Positions 7,463 through 16,478 are shown, counted from the stretch's first letter. The stretch: 42,442 nt of DNA from Desulfofundulus australicus DSM 11792 (GCF_900129285.1 NZ_FQUW01000026.1:1-42442); one strand, 5' to 3'. Translations and numbers: made by a program. Notes: a model not told the origin generated them from the letters alone.

Positions 7463-8603
7463 AAACTTCGTTAATCCGGAAGAGGTGAAATACCGTCTTT
7501 TTATCCCACCCCATATCCCAGGGGCAGTGGTAGCGATCCACCGTGTGGGCGTTAACCAGAGGGTAGCCGTGGGAGTCCGTCCCGACCACAATGGCAAAGT
7601 GCTCGATGTTCCCCTTTTCCTCGTACCCGATGACATCACCTTTCTGCAACTCCCTGACGGCCCCCCGCGGAAATTTGCTTGTCGGCTGGTTCAGCTCCGG
7701 GAAAGTGCCCCGGGCGAGCAGCCGGGCGCGGCCGCTGTACAGGAGCCAGCTGGCAAAGGCCTCGGTCTGCACCCAGGCCCGGCTGCCCGAACCACCGCCC
7801 TGTTCGTACCGGTAGTACCAGGTTCCATCCATGGGGAGCTTGCCCCCTTCCCGGTCTCCCAGACACTGGGAGACGAAATTGGTGCAGTCCCCGCCGTTGC
7901 CGTTGAGATCCCGGTAACGGGGATTGTACTTATGGTTGTTGCCCGCTCCCCAGGCCAGGCCGGCATACTTGCCCGCATACCGGGCTGCCCCCTCCCGGTC
8001 ATAAATACCTCTGGAGCGGTTCTGGCTGGAACTGGAATTTACGGGTTGACCCGGGCAGGCAGCGCCGTCGGCGGGGGTGGGTACGGGTACCAGGGTATCA
8101 TCACCCAGGCCGTCGGTATAAAAGTCCTTCTGGATCAACCACCGGCCGTTCTTTTTGGCCAGTTCCATCCAGTGACGGGTGCCAATACCAAAGCGGTTGA
8201 CCACGGGAGTATCGGGATATACGTAAACCAGCTGGAGGGTGTGGTGAACCACCAGTTCCGCCCTTTCCCCATTGATCTGCGACCAGGGGATGCGAATTTC
8301 CGGTTTTGCTTCGATTATCCGCACCCCCCTTTTCCTGGCCCAGGACTGGATAAAATTCAGCTTGTGTTCTTCATGGGCCCGGGCCCACTGCCCCAGTTTG
8401 GTGGCGGTATCGTAGGAGGCCAGAACCGGGGCGGGATCGGCGCCGGTAACAATGGCCCGGGCACGGGCATTGAAAATTTCTTTCACCGCCTTTTCCAGTT
8501 CTTTTTGGGAAAGGGGAGGGGAAGTGGCCGTGCAGTTGGAAGCTCCCAGTAGAAAGACCAGGCCAACAATCATTAATGATACAGTAACTTTTTGCCACAG
8601 CAT
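7461..8603 (-). CDS. Secreted amidase_6-domain cell-wall hydrolase
   Basis: The 380-residue protein starts with a signal peptide (VTVSLMIVGLVFLLGAS). The cysteine that follows (ASNC) is a poor lipobox, so it is more likely released than lipidated. Residues 30-180 are a low-identity region. The C-terminal part is a putative amidase domain (PF12671): YDREGAARYAGKYA, the likely catalytic GGDCTNFVSQCL, then GDVIGYEE and the histidine in IEHFAIVVG. Such proteins are NlpC-like peptidases common in spore-formers and act on cell-wall peptides or surface polymers. The ATG at 8603 with GGGGGTCC upstream is preferred over starts further 5', which lack a signal-peptide context. Confidence 0.8.
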   Translation of the reverse strand: MLWQKVTVSLMIVGLVFLLGASNCTATSPPLSQKELEKAVKEIFNARARAIVTGADPAPVLASYDTATKLGQWARAHEEHKLNFIQSWARKRGVRIIEAKPEIRIPWSQINGERAELVVHHTLQLVYVYPDTPVVNRFGIGTRHWMELAKKNGRWLIQKDFYTDGLGDDTLVPVPTPADGAACPGQPVNSSSSQNRSRGIYDREGAARYAGKYAGLAWGAGNNHKYNPRYRDLNGNGGDCTNFVSQCLGDREGGKLPMDGTWYYRYEQGGGSGSRAWVQTEAFASWLLYSGRARLLARGTFPELNQPTSKFPRGAVRELQKGDVIGYEEKGNIEHFAIVVGTDSHGYPLVNAHTVDRYHCPWDMGWDKKTVFHLFRINEV

Positions 8604-8721
8604 AACGGACCCCCGTTTTGTGAATTTTGCGCCGTTTATATATTTCCCCGGAAGGAAGAGTTCTTGCCCGGGTATCGGTGGTAAAATGTACACCAAAGCG
8701 CTTCACCACAGGGGCCATTTA

Positions 8722-9447
8722 TCAGGAGCAGGTTACTTCCCGCAAAACGCTTTTCCAGGCGTCGGGGGATACCTCCCGGTACCTGACCGGGCCGTCAAAG
8801 TAGTCCCGCCCGGGCAGGGCCTGCTTACGCAGGATTTCCGGGCCGTTTCCCTGCAGGGCCTGGTAGAGGGTGAGGATATGGCCCGGCCCCAGATTTGTCT
8901 CCACCCCGCTGGTAAAAATCCACAACAGGCGTGGTAGTTTGAGCAGTACGGCCGGTTCGATCAACCTTGCCGCCAGGGCCCGGATCTCCGTCTGCAGGTC
9001 CATGCGCTGATTAGTATATGTTCCTTCGAACACCTCCAGGAGGGAAGTTTGCCTGCCGGCCATTACCACCGGCCCCAGGGCCTCGCTGGTACGGGTCAGG
9101 GTGGCCTGGCTGATATCCATATAGTGTTCAATGGGTATGCCGAACCGCTTTTCCAGGTAGTCTGTGATTCCTTCCCGCCCCGCCAGGTGATACAGTTCCT
9201 CCAGCGTTGCCACGCCCGAAATTTCATGAACGCGGGTGTTGATGGGGATGGAAACAATACCCACCGGTTTTCTGCACGGGGTGATGGCGACCAGGGTTAC
9301 GGCTTTCAATTTGGGTCCGTCGGTCCAGAAGATAAGGGCGTTCTCGGTTTCCGGTTGCTGCTGCGCCCAGGCCTTAAAAGAAGAAGAAAAGCAGAATAGA
9401 GCCAACACTGCAAGAAGGGCGTACCGGAGCAATTTCCGGAAACTCAA
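8722..9447 (-). CDS. Degenerate LCP (LytR-CpsA-Psr)-like exported protein
   Basis: The 241-residue protein has an N-terminal signal or anchor (LLRYALLAVLALFCFSSSFKAWA). A truncated LCP-like domain follows: KPVGIVSIPINTRV in place of the usual SIPRDTRV, then a YHLAGREGITDYLEKRFGIP helix and IPIEHYMDIS. LCP enzymes transfer teichoic acids or other polymers onto peptidoglycan. The arginine/aspartate of the SIPRDT motif and the KLN motif are absent, so catalysis is doubtful. TTG at 9447 with AAAGGAGG upstream is the likely start. Its gene lies 118 nt upstream of the amidase gene on the same strand, so both may act in the envelope. Confidence 0.6.
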   Translation of the reverse strand: MSFRKLLRYALLAVLALFCFSSSFKAWAQQQPETENALIFWTDGPKLKAVTLVAITPCRKPVGIVSIPINTRVHEISGVATLEELYHLAGREGITDYLEKRFGIPIEHYMDISQATLTRTSEALGPVVMAGRQTSLLEVFEGTYTNQRMDLQTEIRALAARLIEPAVLLKLPRLLWIFTSGVETNLGPGHILTLYQALQGNGPEILRKQALPGRDYFDGPVRYREVSPDAWKSVLREVTCS

Positions 9448-9525
9448 CGTTCCTTAACCTCCTTTGCCGTGCCAAATTTATTCTGGCATTCCTTTCCCTC
9501 TTTTATACTCCGGGTGATCTTGCTA

Positions 9526-9554
9526 TTGACATGCGGGGAAAGGTGATTTATACT
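9526..9554 (+). promoter_or_regulatory. Promoter of hisG
   Basis: A consensus -35 TTGACA (9526-9531) and -10 TATACT (9549-9554) have the ideal 17-nt spacing. Transcription would start near 9561, giving a leader of about 60 nt with no T-box or attenuator visible. Confidence 0.8.
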
Positions 9555-9620
9555 GGATGGTGATTTCTTTTAGTAGCAAATTAGCATATTAAAGTAAAAA
9601 AGAATTCGGGGGTGCTGGCA

Positions 9621-10490
9621 ATGAAACTGCGTTTGGGCTTGCCCAAGGGAAGCCTGCAGGAAGCCACCTTTCAATTGTTCAAGCGGGCTGGCTTTAATAT
9701 AATGGTGAGGAGCCGTTCCTACTTTCCCAGCATTGACGATCCCGAGCTGGAAGTAGTGCTGATGCGCGCCCAGGAGATTCCCCGCTATGTGCATGAGGGC
9801 GTGCTGGATGCCGGTATCAGCGGCCTGGACTGGATCATGGAAAATGAAGCCGACGTGGTGGAAGTGGCCGAGCTGGTTTATTCCAGGCAGACCACCAACC
9901 CCATCCGGCTGGTTCTGGCTGTGGCCAATGATAGCGACATCCGGACGGTGGCGGATTTGCAGAACAAGCGGATTGCCACCGAGCTGGTCCGGGTGACCAG
10001 GAAGTTTCTTGCCCGCCACGGTGTGGAGGCTTATGTGGAATATTCCTACGGGGCCACGGAAGTGAAGGTGCCCCACCTGGTGGATGCCATTGCCGATCTC
10101 ACGGAAACCGGCAGCTCGCTTAAGGCCAATAACCTGAGGGTCATAGCCACCATTCTGGAATCCACGCCCCGCCTCCACGCCAATAAAAAGGCCTGGGAGG
10201 ATCCCTGGAAGCGGGAGAAGCTGGAAAACCTGGCCGTACTCCTGCAGGGGGCGCTCCGGGCCGATGCCAAGGTGGGGTTGAAAATGAACGTGCCTAAAGA
10301 AAAGCTGGACGATATTCTGGCCCTGTTACCGGCCATGAAGCACCCCACCATCTCCCAGCTGGTGAACAGCGACTGGTGTGCGGTAGAGGTAATTATGGAC
10401 GAAAAGAAGGTGCGGGACCTGATCCCGGCCCTGAAAAGAAGCGGGGCCCACGACATTATTGAGTACCCACTGAACAAGGTTATTCCCTGA
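9621..10490 (+). CDS. hisG: ATP phosphoribosyltransferase, long form
   Basis: This enzyme catalyses the first step of histidine synthesis, joining ATP and PRPP. The 289-residue protein starts with [14 protein letters not shown]. It carries the periplasmic-binding-protein-like catalytic domain with DAGISGLDW and the PRPP-binding signature [18 protein letters not shown] near residue 160. The C-terminal PF08029 domain marks the long, HisZ-independent form inhibited by histidine. The ATG at 9621 is preferred over the in-frame GTG at 9612 because of GGGGGTG spacing. No other his gene adjoins it, which is unusual. Confidence 0.92.
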   Translation: MKLRLGLPKGSLQEATFQLFKRAGFNIMVRSRSYFPSIDDPELEVVLMRAQEIPRYVHEGVLDAGISGLDWIMENEADVVEVAELVYSRQTTNPIRLVLAVANDSDIRTVADLQNKRIATELVRVTRKFLARHGVEAYVEYSYGATEVKVPHLVDAIADLTETGSSLKANNLRVIATILESTPRLHANKKAWEDPWKREKLENLAVLLQGALRADAKVGLKMNVPKEKLDDILALLPAMKHPTISQLVNSDWCAVEVIMDEKKVRDLIPALKRSGAHDIIEYPLNKVIP

Positions 10491-10533
10491 GGGATATGCC
10501 CGGAAGGCTAGCGGGCCGGCTGAACTCCGGTAG

Positions 10534-10562
10534 AACTTCCCCGGTACGGGGAAGTTTTTATT
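10534..10562 (+). terminator. Terminator after hisG
   Basis: AACTTCCCCG (10534-10543) pairs perfectly with CGGGGAAGTT (10547-10556) across a 3-nt loop and runs into TTTTTATTTTT. Confidence 0.92.
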
Positions 10563-10638
10563 TTTCGGCCGGCAGGTTTAGCAGAAAATTTTTAGAATTT
10601 TATAACCGGGGTATTTTTTTTGAGGGGAGGGATCATCA

Positions 10639-12033
10639 TTGCCCGCCAGAAAACAGGATGTGCTGGACAGCATATTTTATCCCCACAGTGTGGCTGTAAT
10701 AGGGGTTACCGGTTCCAGCGACCGGGTAGGATACAACCTGCTGCAGAGCATTATCCACGCGGGATTTCAGGGCCGGATCTACCCGGTGCACCCCCGCCTG
10801 GAGAGCCTGCAGGGGCTGCCGGTATACCGTTCCCTGGAAGAAATACCTGAACCCGTGGACCTGGCGGTAATCGGGGTAAACCAGCTGGCCACCCTGGAGG
10901 TGGTGGAGCAGTGCGGCAGGAAAGGGGTTAAGGGGGTTGTCTGCATTGCCGGCGGCTACAAGGAGATGGGGGAAGAGGGAAAAGCCCTGGAAGAGCGCCT
11001 GGTGGCTGCGGCACGGCAGTATGAGATGGAAGTGGTTGGCCCCAATACCCTGGGCTTGATCAATACCCGGGCCAATTTAAATGTCACTTTTTATCCCATG
11101 CAGCTACCCCGGGGAAAAGTTTCGTTTGTTACCCAGAGCGGGGGCGTGGGGCTGACCATACTGCATAAGGCCGTGGATGAAGGACTGGGGATCAACAAGT
11201 GGGTGGGGGTGGGTAACCGGAGCACCCTGGAGATAAGCGATTATCTGGAATACCTGGCCCGGGATGACAGCACCGCGGTCATAGGTGTTTTTGTGGAGGG
11301 CACCGATGATGCCCGGCGGCTGGTTCAGGTGGCCGGGGAGGTGGCCCGCCACAAGCCGGTGGTTTTTTATAAGGTCGGGCGTTCCGGTGCGGTGAGCCAC
11401 GCCGCCCTAACCCATACCGGGAGCATGGCCGGCAGTTATCAGGTGTACAGGCAGGTATTGCAGCAGTTCGGCCTCCTGGTGGTGGACAGCACCCTGGAGA
11501 TGGTGGCTGCCTGCAAAGCCCTGGCCATGGCACCCATTCCCCGGGGGAACGGCGTGGGCGTGGTTACCCATACGGCAGGTCCCAGTATCGTGCTGCTGGA
11601 TGAGATAAGCCTGCGGGGAGGGGTTTTCCCTGCCCTGGCCGGAAGTACCATGGGCAGGATTAAAGAAGTGCTGGGTCAGAACCCCCCGGTAGTGCTCAAA
11701 AACCCCCTGGATGCGGCCGGGCAGGGTATGCAGGCGGCAAATCTGGGCCCGCTGATGGAGGCGGTGCTGGACGACCCGTGCATCGACATCCTGGTGGCCG
11801 TATACTGCCTGCATTTGAACTGGCGCTGCCCCACGGTGGAAATTTTAGATGCCCGGGAGCGCAGCGGTAAGCCGGTGGTGGCCCTTTATATATCCACCGG
11901 GGAAAAAGTTAAGGAAGAGAGGGAACTCCTGCACTCCCGGGATATTCCCGTCTATACCACTCCCGAGGAGGCGGCGTGGGGAGTTTCCGCTCTCCTGCAC
12001 TATGCCCTGCAGAGAGGGGGAATCAGGCGGTGA
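10639..12033 (+). CDS. ADP-forming acyl-CoA synthetase, alpha (CoA-binding) subunit
   Basis: The 464-residue protein has a CoA-binding Rossmann domain (SVAVIGVTGSSDRVGYN near residue 17), followed by two CoA-ligase domains. VTQSGGVGLTIL and the ALTHTGSMAG segment, with the histidine expected to be phosphorylated, are clear. Family enzymes convert an acyl-CoA, ADP and Pi to the acid, CoA and ATP, conserving energy by substrate-level phosphorylation. The TTG at 10639 follows GGGAGG. It overlaps the beta-subunit gene by 4 nt (GTGA), so the two make one enzyme. The acyl group is unknown. Confidence 0.88.
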   Translation: MPARKQDVLDSIFYPHSVAVIGVTGSSDRVGYNLLQSIIHAGFQGRIYPVHPRLESLQGLPVYRSLEEIPEPVDLAVIGVNQLATLEVVEQCGRKGVKGVVCIAGGYKEMGEEGKALEERLVAAARQYEMEVVGPNTLGLINTRANLNVTFYPMQLPRGKVSFVTQSGGVGLTILHKAVDEGLGINKWVGVGNRSTLEISDYLEYLARDDSTAVIGVFVEGTDDARRLVQVAGEVARHKPVVFYKVGRSGAVSHAALTHTGSMAGSYQVYRQVLQQFGLLVVDSTLEMVAACKALAMAPIPRGNGVGVVTHTAGPSIVLLDEISLRGGVFPALAGSTMGRIKEVLGQNPPVVLKNPLDAAGQGMQAANLGPLMEAVLDDPCIDILVAVYCLHLNWRCPTVEILDARERSGKPVVALYISTGEKVKEERELLHSRDIPVYTTPEEAAWGVSALLHYALQRGGIRR

Positions 12034-12716
12034 ATGTGGCAGAAATGCTGGCTGCAGCCCGTTCTGCCGGGCGCCGGTATTTATGTGAGGATGAGGTAAA
12101 GGAGATTCTGCAGCGGGTTGGTGTACCTGTAACCCCCTGCTATTTGGCCCGCAGCGAGGAAGAAGCGGTGGCGCGGGCTATAGAGGTGGGTTATCCCGTG
12201 GTATTAAAGGTGCGCTCCCCTTTAATTGCCCATAAGTCGGATAGCGGTGGAGTGGTTCTGAACCTGGCCAACGGCTACCAGGTACGCCGGGCCTACCGGC
12301 AGATCATGGACAGGGTCAAGGGAGTGGATCCCGAGGCTGCGGTTACGGTGCAGCCCATGGCTTCCCCCGGCCGGGAGGTGATTGTCGGTTTTACCGTCGA
12401 CCGGCAGTTCGGGCCCGTGCTCATGTGCGGTTTCGGGGGTATCTTCGCGGAAGTTCTGGGTGATGTCAGCTTTCGACTGGTTCCCGTAGAGCCCGACATG
12501 GCCCGGGATATGGTCCGTTCCCTGCGGGGATACCGCCTGCTGGCCGGTTACCGGGGTATTCCCCCTGCTGATGAGGGGGCCCTGGTGGATATACTGGTGA
12601 AGGTTTCCGGGCTGGCCGCCGCATTTCCGCAGATACAGGAAATGGACCTCAACCCGGTGGTGGTTTACGAGCGCGGGGCGCTGGTTCTGGATGCGCGGGC
12701 GGTGCTGGCCGATTGA
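12030..12716 (+). CDS. ADP-forming acyl-CoA synthetase, beta (ATP-grasp) subunit
   Basis: The 228-residue protein is an ATP-grasp domain: LCEDEVKEILQRVGVPVTP, GYPVVLKVRSPLIAHKSD with the ATP-binding lysine and a SPLIAHKSD histidine, GREVIVGFTVD, and the closing EMDLNPVVVYE. It transfers phosphate between the alpha-subunit histidine and ADP. The GTG at 12030 overlaps the alpha stop and lies about 10 nt past AGAGAGGGGG. In related organisms both halves are sometimes fused; here they are split. Confidence 0.88.
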   Translation: MNVAEMLAAARSAGRRYLCEDEVKEILQRVGVPVTPCYLARSEEEAVARAIEVGYPVVLKVRSPLIAHKSDSGGVVLNLANGYQVRRAYRQIMDRVKGVDPEAAVTVQPMASPGREVIVGFTVDRQFGPVLMCGFGGIFAEVLGDVSFRLVPVEPDMARDMVRSLRGYRLLAGYRGIPPADEGALVDILVKVSGLAAAFPQIQEMDLNPVVVYERGALVLDARAVLAD

Positions 12717-12846
12717 AATTCAGCCCGGCTTTTTCCATATCCATTAATATCCTTGTCAGAAATGAGCAGAAAAGTATATGCTATAGTATATGCTATATTG
12801 AAGAAAGGTCGTGGCCTGACAATAACAGGGGAAGAAGGTTGATCCG

Positions 12847-13542
12847 GTGATACCATTGCGCGACAGCATCCGCCCGCGGCGAAGGCCCTTTGTAAACTGG
12901 CTTTTGATTCTAACCAATATCTGGGTTTTCTTCTTTAAAGAGCTGGGCCTTTCCCAGGCGCAGTTAAACGAACTATTCTACAACCTGGGGGTTATTCCCG
13001 CCCGGGTGGTTCACGCCCTCCAGATCGGGGCGCCGCTGGACCCGCTTTTACTGCCCTTTATTACGTCCATGTTTCTCCACGGAGGTTGGGTGCACCTGGG
13101 GGGCAACATGCTATACCTGTGGATTTTTGGTGATAACGTGGAGGACCGCCTGGGGCACTTGCGCTTTTTAATTTTTTACCTGCTCTGCGGTATGGTGGGC
13201 AGCCTGTTTCATATTCTGGCCAATCCCACTTCCCCCGTGCCGGTGATCGGGGCCAGCGGGGCCATTGCCGGAGTGCTGGGCGGCTATTTTGTTACCTTCC
13301 GTCACTCGAGGATCCTGGCCCTGGTTCCGGTGTTCTTCTTCCTCACCCTGATGGAGGTACCGGCGGTAATTTTTCTGGCCCTGTGGTTTATCATCCAGCT
13401 CTTTAACGGTGCGGCTTCCCTCGGCGGGGTGGTCAACCCCGTGGCCTGGTGGGCCCATGTGGGCGGTTTTGTGTCGGGGATGATCCTGATGAAGCTCCTG
13501 GCTCCCCGCAACCGCCTGCGCAACAACTATCCCTGGTGGTAG
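12847..13542 (+). CDS. Rhomboid-family intramembrane serine protease
   Basis: The 231-residue protein has six predicted membrane helices. The L1-loop segment FLHGGWVHLGGNMLYLWIFG is present, as are the catalytic serine in GASGAIAGVLGGY and the histidine partner in HVGGFVSG, in the expected helices 4 and 6. Rhomboids cut membrane proteins within the bilayer; the substrate is not known. The GTG at 12847 follows AAGGTTGAT, a weak site. A 130-bp spacer before it contains the direct repeat TATATGCTATA (12775-12800) and no gene. Confidence 0.9.
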   Translation: MIPLRDSIRPRRRPFVNWLLILTNIWVFFFKELGLSQAQLNELFYNLGVIPARVVHALQIGAPLDPLLLPFITSMFLHGGWVHLGGNMLYLWIFGDNVEDRLGHLRFLIFYLLCGMVGSLFHILANPTSPVPVIGASGAIAGVLGGYFVTFRHSRILALVPVFFFLTLMEVPAVIFLALWFIIQLFNGAASLGGVVNPVAWWAHVGGFVSGMILMKLLAPRNRLRNNYPWW

Positions 13543-13580
13543 GAATACGCCGGCAGGAACGCTGCCGCTAAAATATGAGA

Positions 13581-13606
13581 AGCAGGGGGCATCCCCTGCT
13601 TTTTCT
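13581..13606. terminator. Bidirectional terminator between rhomboid and sleB
   Basis: AGCAGGGG (13581-13588) pairs with CCCCTGCT (13593-13600) across GCAT, followed by TTTTTCT on the plus strand. Confidence 0.85.
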
Positions 13607-14144
13607 AACGGGCAAAAACGTGGTTGCCTATCCGGGTGATAATCGGCCGGGACCAGACCCAGGTGCTCTGTGCTTTGACCGGGTTCCAGTAATAAAGGGC
13701 GCCGCCGGTGGGATCGTGGCCGCTGATGGCCTCCTGAGCCGCGGCAATGGATTCCCTGGTAAGGGGCCGCATATACTGGCCGTTGGTCACGGCCTCAAAG
13801 GCGTCAGGCTGGTAAATCACGCCCCGGATGGTTCTGGGAAATTCCCCGCTCTGAGTGCGGTTTATGATCACCGCTCCCACCGCTACTTTCCCAATATAGG
13901 GTTCGTCGGCCGCTTCACCTTCAATTACCCGGGCCATCAGGATCAGGTCTTCCCGGCTGATACTGGTTCCGCGGGAAACCTGGCTGCTGGCCACCTGCTC
14001 CTGGTGGGCTATTTTTTGGTCCGCCTGCGGGGCGGCGCCACCCACCACCGGCAGGACTGCCAGGACCAGGGCAAACATGACCATAATTCCAGCAGTGGCC
14101 TTCAAAGCCATTTTATTTTCTTTAAGCCAGAGAAAAAAAGCCAT
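13605..14144 (-). CDS. SleB-type spore cortex-lytic / cell-wall hydrolase
   Basis: The 179-residue protein has an N-terminal signal or anchor helix (ATAGIMVMFALVLAVLPVVG) and a C-terminal hydrolase_2 domain (PF07486). That domain contains the catalytic glutamate region LILMARVIEGEAADEPYIGK, VAVGAVIINRTQSGEFP and GALYYWNP. SleB-like lytic transglycosylases open muramic-lactam-containing cortex during germination. No separate peptidoglycan-binding domain is present, so it is the short CwlJ/SleB form. The ATG at 14144 has GGAAGGAG 8 nt upstream. Confidence 0.88.
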   Translation of the reverse strand: MAFFLWLKENKMALKATAGIMVMFALVLAVLPVVGGAAPQADQKIAHQEQVASSQVSRGTSISREDLILMARVIEGEAADEPYIGKVAVGAVIINRTQSGEFPRTIRGVIYQPDAFEAVTNGQYMRPLTRESIAAAQEAISGHDPTGGALYYWNPVKAQSTWVWSRPIITRIGNHVFAR

Positions 14145-14184
14145 GGTTTCCACTCCTTCCGTCGTTTCTCCCAGGCTACTGGCG

Positions 14185-14213
14185 AGTATAGCGCAGGTTG
14201 GCGGTATAATCAA
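14185..14213 (-). promoter_or_regulatory. Promoter of the sleB-like gene
   Basis: On the minus strand TTGATT (14213-14208) and TATACT (14190-14185) are 17 nt apart. It sits just past the end of the pit gene. It resembles a sigma-A promoter, although a spore gene might be expected to use sigma-G. Confidence 0.6.
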
Positions 14214-14216
14214 GCG

Positions 14217-15212
14217 TTAAATTATGGACCCCCTGGCTGATACTGCGTAAAGCAGGGCTCCCAGGGCGATGGTGGCCGGCAGGGTAAAAGTCCAGGCCAG
14301 GATAATCCTGGCCACCGTGGGCCAGGAGACGTTGCCCGCCCCCCGGGCCAGACCTGCCCCGGTGATGGAGGAAGAAACGACGTGGGTGGTGCTGACGGGC
14401 AGCCCCCACAGGGTGGCTGTGAAAATGACCAGGGCCGAGCCCATATCCGCAGCAAAACCCGCGGGCGGGTTGAGGTGGGTGATGCCCCGGCCCAGGGTGC
14501 GTATGATCCGCCAGCCGCCGCAGGATGTTCCCAGGGCCAGGGCTGCGGCCGACAGGACTTTAACCCACAGGGGGACCACAAAATTATCCTGGTACCCGGT
14601 AAGAACCAGGGCCAGGGTGATTACCCCCATGGTTTTCTGGGCGTCGTTGGTACCGTGGGAAAAGGCCTGGAAGGCAGCGGCCAGGCGCTGCCAGCGTCTG
14701 AAGCGGTGGTCCCGGCGGGGGCCGGCCCGGCTTCCCGTCAGGTACGAAACGAGCAGCATAACCGTAAAGCCGGCAACCAGGGCCAGGGGCGGGGAGAGGA
14801 TGAGGGCCTGCAGAATGGTGGTCATGCCCGCCAGGTTAACCCCCGGGGCGCCTGCTGCAGCCAGGGTGGCACCGGTCAGGGCACCCACCAGGGCGTGGGA
14901 AGAACTGCTGGGTAATCCCCCGGCCCAGGTGAAAAGATTCCAGAGAATGGCCGCCAGCAGGGCGGCCTGGATGGCCCGGGGGTACTGGAAGAGTACGGCA
15001 GTATCCACAATGTCCCCGGCGATGGTCATGGCCACCCCGGTGAAAGTAAGAGCCCCCGCGAAGTTCATGGTGGTGGCCAGAAAAATGGCCGGGCGGGGGG
15101 CCAGTGCGCCCGTGGCCAGGGAGGTGGCCACAGCATTGGCCGTATCGTGGAAACCGTTTATGAAATCAAAGGCCAGGGCCAGGCAAATAATAGACAAAAG
15201 AACCTCACCCAC
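14217..15212 (-). CDS. Inorganic phosphate transporter, PitA family
   Basis: The 331-residue membrane protein carries both inverted PHO4 signature repeats: AFDFINGFHDTANAVAT near the N-terminus and QAFSHGTNDAQKTMGV in the second half. It also has GLPSSSSHALVGALTG and GLPVSTTHVVSSSITG. Pit proteins import metal-phosphate with protons. The GTG at 15212 follows AAGGGGTGAT. No PhoU-like partner (DUF47) adjoins it, unlike in many genomes. Confidence 0.92.
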   Translation of the reverse strand: MGEVLLSIICLALAFDFINGFHDTANAVATSLATGALAPRPAIFLATTMNFAGALTFTGVAMTIAGDIVDTAVLFQYPRAIQAALLAAILWNLFTWAGGLPSSSSHALVGALTGATLAAAGAPGVNLAGMTTILQALILSPPLALVAGFTVMLLVSYLTGSRAGPRRDHRFRRWQRLAAAFQAFSHGTNDAQKTMGVITLALVLTGYQDNFVVPLWVKVLSAAALALGTSCGGWRIIRTLGRGITHLNPPAGFAADMGSALVIFTATLWGLPVSTTHVVSSSITGAGLARGAGNVSWPTVARIILAWTFTLPATIALGALLYAVSARGSII

Positions 15213-15350
15213 CGGATCACCCCTTGGGTTTTTAGTAAAACATATTAACCAGTCAGTGGTATCATTACCTTGTATTCCCCCGGGTGGTCATAAAAACTGC
15301 CGGCGGGGTTCATACTTTGTAGGGGTTTAAAAAATACGGGAGGTGGGATA

Positions 15351-15620
15351 ATGGCGAAGGATATTTGTGTGGTGGGCATCCTGGTGGATGGGCGGGCGGA
15401 GAAGGCACCGGAAGTGCAGCAGGTGCTCACCAGGCACGGTTCCAGGATTTTAAGCCGATCGGGAATTCCCGACCCCAGCCGCAGGCGGGGGATCATCACC
15501 CTGACCATGGAAGCGGACGATGATGAGCGCAGGATGCTGGAGCAGGAGCTGCAGCAGATCCAGGGAGTGGTGGTGAAGTCCGTTGCCCTGGGACCCTCCC
15601 TGACGCAGGTTTCCGGTTAA
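15351..15620 (+). CDS. TM1266-like putative regulator (iron-only hydrogenase system family)
   Basis: The 89-residue protein has an ACT/NikR-C-like alpha-beta fold. The pattern VVGILVDGRAEKAPEVQQVL, ILSRSGIPDP and GIITLTMEADDDE, and a closing IQGVVVKSVAL strand match the TM1266 family. That family is often found with [FeFe]-hydrogenase maturation genes, but none are nearby, so the link is by family only. ATG at 15351 with GGGAGGTGGGA upstream. Confidence 0.65.
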   Translation: MAKDICVVGILVDGRAEKAPEVQQVLTRHGSRILSRSGIPDPSRRRGIITLTMEADDDERRMLEQELQQIQGVVVKSVALGPSLTQVSG

Positions 15621-15645
15621 AAATCCCGGTTTGCAACCGGGATTT
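15621..15645. terminator. Bidirectional terminator
   Basis: AAATCCCGGTT (15621-15631) pairs perfectly with AACCGGGATTT (15635-15645) across TGC, between convergent genes. Confidence 0.85.
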
Positions 15646-16406
15646 CATGTTGCCTCCCAGGCTTTCGCCCTGTGCATGTTCTGACGCACCTGCTCTTCTG
15701 CGTATTTAAAAAATTCCTCCAGGTCGGCTTCCACAATATGCCGGGCGGTTTCAATAAGCCGGGCTGTCCGCTCGATATCGATGCGGATACGGTGCTTGAA
15801 AAACATCTGCACGTCGTATTTGGCCGCCAGGGCGCGGGGATCCAGGCGGGAGATTTCAATGTAATAGGGGAAGTTATGGATGCGCTGGTACAGCCGGCGT
15901 GGTTCCACTCCGTAGAACGGGGCCACCCGCCGGCTGATTTTGTCCACCAGGGCGGTATTGCCGAAGGCGGCGGCCAGTGCTTTACTGTAAGAGCCGTTCC
16001 TGCCGGTAATGAGCTCGATCCCCATCTCCACGATGTTGTGGCTTTTCCACCAGCCCAGGGCCGGGGGCAGGTTGCAAGCCCTGATGGTTTCCTCTACCAG
16101 CGGGCGACCCTTTTCAAAGCAGTAGCCCCGCTCAAAGTGAAGATATTTTTCGTCCCCGTAATAATCCAGGCCTTCCGGGTTGATGCCGTGGGTCATCACC
16201 CCCAGGGCAAACTCTCTGAGCTGGGGATCATCGCCCAGGACGGCCAGCAGTTCCGTTCCCCGGCCGTGGCTGTCGTCACGGCCGGGAACCAGGGCAGCAA
16301 CCATATCGGGGAAAATACTGCCCAGGGCCAGGGCTTGGGAAAGCTTCCCGCACACTCTTTCGGCAAAAAAAACATGGGTTTGCGGATACAACCTCATTAC
16401 CCCCAC
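15645..16406 (-). CDS. Protein resembling zinc-dependent phospholipase C
   Basis: The 253-residue soluble protein shows THVFFAERV near the start, LGSIFPD, DSHGRGTE and FALGVMTHGINPEG. This spacing of His/Asp residues resembles PF00882 (zinc-dependent phospholipase C-like) proteins, but I cannot confirm all metal ligands. No signal peptide is present. The start is uncertain: GTG at 16406 or ATG at 16397. It ends the minus-strand dynamin cluster and lies 72 nt past the 99-residue membrane protein gene, so a role in membrane lipid handling is conceivable but unproven. Confidence 0.5.
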   Translation of the reverse strand: MGVMRLYPQTHVFFAERVCGKLSQALALGSIFPDMVAALVPGRDDSHGRGTELLAVLGDDPQLREFALGVMTHGINPEGLDYYGDEKYLHFERGYCFEKGRPLVEETIRACNLPPALGWWKSHNIVEMGIELITGRNGSYSKALAAAFGNTALVDKISRRVAPFYGVEPRRLYQRIHNFPYYIEISRLDPRALAAKYDVQMFFKHRIRIDIERTARLIETARHIVEADLEEFFKYAEEQVRQNMHRAKAWEAT

Positions 16407-16478
16407 CGGGCTGAATGGTTGGTGGATCTTTTTCTACCCCCGGGCGGCATTTTCCTACCCGCAAAAACAAATTTTAGC

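Noticed and set aside
12775-12800. Tandem TATATGCTATA repeat as a promoter or iteron
   Set aside because: There are only two copies, with no matching -35 spacing or origin-like context; noted only as a short repeat.
14269-15330. 353-codon plus-strand frame opposite the phosphate permease
   Set aside because: It is an Arg/Ala/Pro-rich shadow of a well-supported PitA gene.
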